The translations under genes were made by a program, and so were the position numbers. 34,057 bases of DNA from Candidatus Nanopelagicales bacterium (GTDB taxonomy: Bacteria > Actinomycetota > Actinomycetes > S36-B12 > UBA10799), in NCBI GenBank assembly GCA_030157755.1, contig JAOAUD010000008.1, forward strand, positions 1 to 34,057. The letters are read 5' to 3'. Positions 29,534 through 34,057 of this stretch are shown in pieces. Every line of letters begins with the position of its first letter. Position 1 is the first letter of the stretch. The notes below the pieces were generated by a model that was not told the DNA's origin, ran no database searches, and worked only from the letters and a program-made list of their open reading frames with translations.

Positions 29534-31658
29534 CGCTTGCTTTGGGTTTGCCGGAGGCTGACGCCGACGATGACGCCGAACCCGAAGGCTTAGAACTCGA
29601 GTTGCCTGAGCCACCCGGGGAGCCTGACGATGAGCTCGACGGCTTGGACGACGGCGAACTCGGTCGCGAGTAGTTGTTGTAGTTGCCGTAGTTGTTGTAG
29701 CCGGAGTCATTGCCGTAGTCGTTGGAACCCTGGAAGTCCTCTGAGTCCATGTCTGACATCGCAACGCTCATGTAGTCGGTCCAGATGTGCGCCGGGTAGT
29801 CAGCACCGTGAACCGAACCGCCACCGCCAGTTCCGTACAGCGAGATGGCGTTGCCCTTCGAGTCCTGCTTGACCAGCATGACTGCGGTGGCAACCTGCGG
29901 TGTGTAACCAACAAACCAGGCCGACTTGTTGTTGTCCGTGGTTCCGGTCTTGCCGGCCGCTGGGCGACCAATTCCGGTAGCCGCGTAACCGGTTCCGTTA
30001 GTGACGACCTTCTGCAAGGCGTAGTTCACTTCGTCCGCGATCTCGGTATCAAATGCGCGCTGCTTAGTGGGGTTGAGTTCGTACTCAACGGTGCCGCCAC
30101 GAGCGATCTCCTTGATCGTGGTCGGTGTAACCCGCTCCCCGCGGTTGGCGAAGGTTGCGTAGGCACCGGCCATATCCATCGTGGTTGGTGACGCAGTTCC
30201 GAGCACGGTTGTTGGGTCAGCAACCAAGCCGACGGTGTTAGCCGGAACGCCTGCGCGGATTGCGGAATCCTTCACCTTGTCGACTCCGACCTTGCCGGCC
30301 ATGTCGACGAACACCGTGTTCACGGACTTCTCAGTTGCGGTCAACAAGCTGATGTTGCCGTAGGAGACGTTGCCCTCGTTCTTCAGCTTGTAGCCGCGGA
30401 TCGTCCGCGGTGACGAACCATCCCACGTCGATGACAGGTCAATGCCATCTTCGAAGGCCGCAGCAAGCGCAAACGGTTTGAAGGTTGATCCGGCGAGACC
30501 AACGGCCTGATCAGCATTCGACAACTGGTTCTTCAGATAGTCAGCGCCGCCGTACATGGCGATGACTTCACCGGTATCGGTCTTGACAGAGGTCAGACCG
30601 ATGCGCAGGCCCTTCTCGTCTGAGACCCCGCTGCTCTTGACGGACTCAACCGCTGCGGCCTGAGCGTTCTTGTCGAAGGTCGTGACGATTCGGAAACCGC
30701 CGACGTTCAGGTCGTCTTCGCTGTATCCGCGACGAACCATCTCGCGCTGAACGGACTCCAGGAGGTAGCCGTTGGTGCCGGCCAGGTAGTTCTTCGCCGA
30801 CTTGGCCTTCTGGAACTTCGGGTACTTCGCAGCCTTCGCCTCGGCCTGCGTGATCCAACCCTTCTGGACCATGCCGTCGAGGACGTACTCGTAGCGGGCT
30901 TGCAGCTTGTCTTGGTTGGTATCTGGATCGAAGCCACTTGGCGCCTGGATGATCGCTGCAAGCGCTGCCGATTCGCTGAGGGTCAGCTTGCTGGCAGGTT
31001 TGCCGAAGTAGGCCTGGGATGCGGTTTCGATTCCGTAAGCGCCACGGCCGAAGTAGATCGTGTTCAGGTAGTCGCCGAGGATCTCGTCCTTCGATGACTC
31101 GGTCTCAAGCTTCACCGACAGAACCAGCTCGCGTGCCTTTCGCACAAGGGTCTGTTCGTGGCTCAGGTATGCGTTCTTCGCGTACTGCTGAGTGATGGTG
31201 GAACCGCCCTGGGTGTCTCCACCTTGCGCGTCGTTCCAGGCTGCGCGGACGAGGGCTGCAGGGTCGAATCCACCGTGGTCATAGAACTCGCGGTCTTCGG
31301 CGGCTAGAACTGCGCGACGCAGCGAAACAGGCATCTGGTCGAACTGAATGTTGATCCGGTTTGCCTCACCCAGGCGACCGATTTCAGTCTTGCCGTCGTT
31401 CCAGTACACGATCGTCTTCTCCGAGCGGGCCAACTGGCTGGGCTCGGGGATATCGGTAAATGCAACGGCAGCGGCGAATCCGCCAACCAGGACCAGGAAT
31501 CCGGTCACGATGCCGCCGAGGATCAACCGCCAGGACGGGATCCAGCGACGAACACCGGTGTACTCACCTCGCGGGTAATCGATGAAGCGCTTGGGGCGAC
31601 GTGGAGCTGCCGTCGACGTGTCGGGATTGGTTCCCCGTCGCGTTCGCTGCCCTGCCAT
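29517..31658 (-). CDS. ponA: Class A penicillin-binding protein (PBP1A/PonA type)
   Basis: Bifunctional glycosyltransferase/transpeptidase, 713 residues from ATG 31658. A cytosolic basic N-terminus precedes one transmembrane helix (LILGGIVTGFLVLVGGFAAA). The GT51 domain contains EDREFYDHGGFDPAALVRAA and GGSTITQQYAKNAYL. The transpeptidase domain holds SxxK as Ser-Thr-Phe-Lys (AGSTFKPF), SxN as Ser-Val-Asn (EKSVNTVF) and KTG as KTGTTDNNKSAWFVGYTP. The last ~75 residues are an Asn/Tyr/Gly then Ser/Pro/Lys-rich tail, as in actinobacterial PonA. I chose ATG 31658 with GGGGCGGG upstream over a longer in-frame ATG at 31688. The neighbours match the ponA1 locus of mycobacteria. Confidence 0.96.
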   Translation of the reverse strand: MAGQRTRRGTNPDTSTAAPRRPKRFIDYPRGEYTGVRRWIPSWRLILGGIVTGFLVLVGGFAAAVAFTDIPEPSQLARSEKTIVYWNDGKTEIGRLGEANRINIQFDQMPVSLRRAVLAAEDREFYDHGGFDPAALVRAAWNDAQGGDTQGGSTITQQYAKNAYLSHEQTLVRKARELVLSVKLETESSKDEILGDYLNTIYFGRGAYGIETASQAYFGKPASKLTLSESAALAAIIQAPSGFDPDTNQDKLQARYEYVLDGMVQKGWITQAEAKAAKYPKFQKAKSAKNYLAGTNGYLLESVQREMVRRGYSEDDLNVGGFRIVTTFDKNAQAAAVESVKSSGVSDEKGLRIGLTSVKTDTGEVIAMYGGADYLKNQLSNADQAVGLAGSTFKPFALAAAFEDGIDLSSTWDGSSPRTIRGYKLKNEGNVSYGNISLLTATEKSVNTVFVDMAGKVGVDKVKDSAIRAGVPANTVGLVADPTTVLGTASPTTMDMAGAYATFANRGERVTPTTIKEIARGGTVEYELNPTKQRAFDTEIADEVNYALQKVVTNGTGYAATGIGRPAAGKTGTTDNNKSAWFVGYTPQVATAVMLVKQDSKGNAISLYGTGGGGSVHGADYPAHIWTDYMSVAMSDMDSEDFQGSNDYGNDSGYNNYGNYNNYSRPSSPSSKPSSSSSGSPGGSGNSSSKPSGSASSSASASGKPKASAKPTP

Positions 31659-31816
31659 ATGTCCCGCCCCACGATTGCCGCTGATCAATTTCCAGTGTTC
31701 CTGCGCTTGGCAGGATTACAAGAGGTAGTCCAACGATTCTTCGTCACACTACGGCTCGTTCCCCCAAAGCCTTGGTGTGCGCACGCCGTCCAAACGGCCG
31801 ATTCTTGCCCGAATTT

Positions 31817-32335
31817 TCAGTCGAGCATGTCTCTAGTTGCCCGCAATGCCGGACGTGGGACACCGTCGCCTAGGACGTAGCTGCGGAGCAAATGGTTCCA
31901 ACCGCAGGATCTGCACACCTCAACGAGGTAGACCCGGAATCGTCCGTGTTCGGTGGCCATTCGTGCCAATTCGGCCTGAGTGCGGAGGCGTCCTGAGTAC
32001 GGGCCGAGTTCATCGCCGTACGCATAGTTCAGCGTGGCCAGGTCATCTTTCGACTTGCACCACGGGCAGGGTTCGCCGGCTGGAACACCGTGATTGCGCG
32101 CGGCCCGCAGTAGGTGCGGGTGGGGGTCAAGGTGATCGCTCGCACCCGTCGCCACCAACACCAGACTCCCGAGCGCTGCCCGTCTCTGCAGCGTGTAATC
32201 GATGATTCCGCGCGGTGCATGAGGGTCGGCTACCTGTTCGGGTTCGGCCAGTTCGGGCCTGGCCTGCGGTGGTTTCGATGCCGCACCAGGCGCACGAGTG
32301 CCGCGCGGGTTGCCACCACCTCGAGGAACAGCCAT
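31817..32335 (-). CDS. DUF5318 family zinc-ribbon-like protein
   Basis: Conserved actinobacterial protein of unknown function, 172 residues from ATG 32335. The domain is the last ~110 residues: QRRAALGSLVLVATGASDHL, then HLLRAARNHGVP, a zinc-type CPWCKSKDD, LNYAYGDELGPYSGRLRTQA and RVYLVEVCRSCGWNHLLRSY. The CxxC pairs suggest zinc binding. The first ~60 residues are Pro/Arg/Gly-rich and probably disordered. In mycobacteria the equivalent gene (Rv0049) also sits between ponA1 and the PadR/ino1 genes. TACGGT lies 6 nt before the ATG, so it is likely leaderless. Longer in-frame start codons upstream add a low-complexity extension and are not favoured. Confidence 0.87.
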   Translation of the reverse strand: MAVPRGGGNPRGTRAPGAASKPPQARPELAEPEQVADPHAPRGIIDYTLQRRAALGSLVLVATGASDHLDPHPHLLRAARNHGVPAGEPCPWCKSKDDLATLNYAYGDELGPYSGRLRTQAELARMATEHGRFRVYLVEVCRSCGWNHLLRSYVLGDGVPRPALRATRDMLD

Positions 32336-32341
32336 CCGCCA

Positions 32342-32347
32342 ACCGTA
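32342..32347 (-). promoter_or_regulatory. Putative -10 box of the DUF5318 gene
   Basis: On the minus strand TACGGT is 6 nt before the ATG at 32335, the same spacing as at five other starts in the window. Confidence 0.5.
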
Positions 32348-32422
32348 CGCGGCCAATCCGCCCCACACCAGTGGTCTCGGCCCAGGATTGTGGCGGTTAC
32401 CTGCCTCTAAACGACGAAAACT

Positions 32423-32445
32423 CCCCCCATTGCTGGGGCGGGGGG
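32423..32445. other. C/G-rich hairpin in the DUF5318-padR gap
   Basis: CCCCCC (32423-32428) can pair with GGGGGG (32440-32445) across an 11-nt loop. It lies upstream of the divergent DUF5318 and padR genes. Its role is unknown; it is unlikely to be a terminator because no gene ends here. Confidence 0.35.
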
Positions 32446-32533
32446 TCAAACCGCGGAGGTGAGCGCGGCTAGTGGGGTAAGTCACGGCGTGGCGCCGGGT
32501 GAAAGTGCTTGTGAGGAGGTTGGGTGGCGTGTA

Positions 32534-32562
32534 CCTTGATGTATCAGTTCGATATATCAAGG
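32534..32562. promoter_or_regulatory. Inverted-repeat operator candidate upstream of padR
   Basis: CCTTGATGTATC (32534-32545) and GATATATCAAGG (32551-32562) form a 12-bp inverted repeat with one mismatch around AGTTC. PadR family repressors bind such AT-containing dyads and often autoregulate. The site lies 57 nt before the padR start and so can control padR and ino1 together. Confidence 0.6.
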
Positions 32563-32618
32563 AGTTACCTCGAAATCGAGGTTCGACTCGTAGAACTTAA
32601 CCCACGAGGGGGTGTCAG

Positions 32619-33239
32619 ATGGCCAAACGATCCAGCGTTTTGGAATTCGCCGTTCTCGGCCTCCTACACGACAACCCCATGCACGGATACGAACTTCGCA
32701 AGCGACTGAATGCAGTCTTGGGCAGCTTCCGCGCCATTTCCTACGGATCGCTGTACCCCTGCCTCAAGCAACTACTGGCCGCGGATCTCATCCGCGAGGT
32801 TGGGCCCGCTGACTCGGGGGCGCCAACCCTCAGTAATCGCCGAGCGAAGATCGTCTACCAGTTGACGGCTGAAGGGAAAGAGCGCTTTGAGGAGCTGCTC
32901 GCCGAAACTGGTCCCGATGCTTGGGATGACGAGCGCTTCGGCGTTCACTTCGCTTTCTTCTCGCGCACGGATTCCGAAGTTCGGATGCGAATCCTGCAGG
33001 GGCGTCGTAGTCGACTCGAAGAACGGCTGTCCGTATTGCGGTCTTCGTTCACCAGAGGCACGGAACGCGTCGACTCCTACACAGAAGAACTCGCGCGCCA
33101 CGGACTTGATGGCGTCGAACGGGAAGTGCGGTGGCTTTCAGAGCTGATAGCCGCAGAACAGACCAGCACCGATTCCCCCGGTGCAAAAACCACCCAACCA
33201 GTTGACTCCGGCGGCACGAGCCGATCCGGGCGAATCTGA
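32619..33239 (+). CDS. PadR-family transcriptional regulator
   Basis: 206 residues, a winged-helix N-terminus with a helical C-terminus. The PadR core (FAVLGLLHDNPMHGYELRKR, FRAISYGSLYPCLKQLLAADLI and KIVYQLTAEGKERFEELLAE) spans about residues 9-90. The rest is a coiled-coil dimer domain (HFAFFSRTDSEVRMRILQGR, RSRLEERLSVLRSSF). The last ~30 residues are Ser/Thr/Pro-rich and variable. It precedes ino1 by 21 nt on the same strand, as in mycobacteria (Rv0047c-Rv0046c), so it may regulate inositol synthesis. An inverted repeat upstream could be its operator. It has a GAGGGGG ribosome-binding site. Confidence 0.93.
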   Translation: MAKRSSVLEFAVLGLLHDNPMHGYELRKRLNAVLGSFRAISYGSLYPCLKQLLAADLIREVGPADSGAPTLSNRRAKIVYQLTAEGKERFEELLAETGPDAWDDERFGVHFAFFSRTDSEVRMRILQGRRSRLEERLSVLRSSFTRGTERVDSYTEELARHGLDGVEREVRWLSELIAAEQTSTDSPGAKTTQPVDSGGTSRSGRI

Positions 33240-33260
33240 CAAACGAAAGGGAATTGACAA

Positions 33261-34057
33261 ATGAGTTCGATTCGCACAGCGATCGTCGGCGTCGGGAACT
33301 GCGCCTCTTCATTGGTTCAGGGCATTGAGTACTACAAAGATGCGGATCCACAGGATCGCGTCCCCGGACTGATGCACGTTCAGTTCGGTCCGTACCACGT
33401 CCGCGACGTGGAATTTGTTGCCGCGTTCGACGTTGACGCCAAGAAGGTCGGCCAAGACCTGGCGCACGCAATCGTCGCCAGCGAGAACAACACCATCAAA
33501 ATCTGCGATGTGCCGCCAACCGGTGTCACCGTCCAGCGCGGTCACACCCTCGACGGCCTCGGCAAGTACTACCGCGAAATGGTCACCGAGTCCGACGACC
33601 AGCCAGTCGACGTTGTCGCTGCGCTGAAGGAAGCTCAGGTTGACGTCCTCGTCTGCTACCTGCCCGTTGGTTCGGAACAGGCCGCGAAGTTCTACGCACA
33701 GTGCGCAATCGACGCTGGTGTTGCCTTCGTCAACGCGCTGCCCGTGTTCATCGCCGGTACGCCGGAATGGGCCGAGAAATTCGAGAAGGCCGGCGTCCCG
33801 ATCGTTGGTGACGACATCAAGAGCCAGGTCGGCGCCACCATCACCCACCGCGTGCTCGCGAAGCTGTTCGAAGATCGCGGCGTGACCGTCGATCGCACAT
33901 ACCAGCTCAACGTCGGCGGCAACATGGACTTCATGAACATGTTGGAGCGCGAGCGCCTCGAGTCGAAGAAGATCTCGAAGACGCAGTCCGTCACCAGCCA
34001 GTTGCAGGAAAAGATCGATCCTCGCAACGTGCACATCGGCCCGTCGGACTACGTCGC
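33261..34057 (+). CDS. ino1: Myo-inositol-1-phosphate synthase (3' end missing)
   Basis: NAD-dependent enzyme converting glucose-6-phosphate to inositol-1-phosphate, the precursor of phosphatidylinositol and mycothiol in actinobacteria. Only the first 265 codons are in the window. The Rossmann motif [12 protein letters not shown] is at residues 10-21. Other family segments are [52 protein letters not shown] and [20 protein letters not shown]. The ATG is preceded by GAAAGGGAA. It follows padR closely and probably shares its promoter. It anchors the conserved ponA-DUF5318-padR-ino1 neighbourhood. Confidence 0.97.
   Translation, partial: MSSIRTAIVGVGNCASSLVQGIEYYKDADPQDRVPGLMHVQFGPYHVRDVEFVAAFDVDAKKVGQDLAHAIVASENNTIKICDVPPTGVTVQRGHTLDGLGKYYREMVTESDDQPVDVVAALKEAQVDVLVCYLPVGSEQAAKFYAQCAIDAGVAFVNALPVFIAGTPEWAEKFEKAGVPIVGDDIKSQVGATITHRVLAKLFEDRGVTVDRTYQLNVGGNMDFMNMLERERLESKKISKTQSVTSQLQEKIDPRNVHIGPSDYV

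Noticed and set aside
1-34057. CRISPR arrays, rRNA genes or insertion sequences
   Set aside because: I saw no regularly spaced repeats with unique spacers, no rRNA-like sequence, and no DDE transposase. The only recombinases are the two small serine types.

Overview
The window reads as chromosome of a high-GC Gram-positive (Actinomycetota) bacterium. The evidence is gene order and content: a dnaB / rplI-rpsR-ssb-rpsF / class A penicillin-binding protein / DUF5318 / PadR / myo-inositol-1-phosphate synthase neighbourhood that resembles the ino1 (Rv0046c) to dnaB (Rv0058) interval of Mycobacterium tuberculosis, an inositol pathway gene, an Arr enzyme, many GTG starts, and at least eight genes that look leaderless (TANNNT followed 6-7 nt later by the start codon). 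I cannot name a genus.

Layout. (1) 1-5.98 kb: end of a DrrAB-like ABC exporter, a VKOR-family membrane oxidoreductase, a solitary branched-chain-amino-acid-type binding lipoprotein, a secreted coiled-coil cysteine peptidase-like protein and a YciO/Sua5 protein. (2) 6.05-6.53 kb: an arr (rifamycin ADP-ribosyltransferase) gene. (3) About 6.6-18.8 kb: an accessory island of small unrelated modules on both strands. It holds an ECF sigma factor with a membrane partner, Phd-RelE, an Imm53 immunity protein, a broken WapI-type immunity gene, two near-identical serine recombinases, YoeB with its antitoxin, a HAD phosphatase, secreted and membrane proteins of unknown role, VapBC and a RibD-like reductase. 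(4) 18.86-34.06 kb: the conserved block, with dnaB, a low-molecular-weight phosphatase, an M14 carboxypeptidase, rplI-rpsR-ssb-rpsF, a beta-lactamase-like protein with endonuclease IV, FemX / alanine-racemase-like / GT87 genes, PBP1A, DUF5318, padR and the start of ino1.

The most interesting signal is in the island. A short, mostly palindromic motif (best form AAACGTCCGTTT; core AACGTCC) occurs at nearly every junction between gene modules, at spacings of about 0.4-3.5 kb and in almost constant orientation. Two of these sites share a further 39-bp repeat. The island is bracketed by two related 19-bp palindromes (about 6588 and 18834). Together with twin recombinases in a 3.4-kb-spaced direct repeat, a third recombinase remnant, three toxin-antitoxin modules and orphan immunity genes, this looks like a cassette-type array built by site-specific recombination. 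No integron integrase is in the window, so whether the sites are attC-like, serine-recombinase core sites or something else is open.

Regulatory features in the core block include an rpsF leader that can pair with its own ribosome-binding site, a cluster of DnaA-box-like sequences upstream of dnaB, and a palindrome in front of padR.
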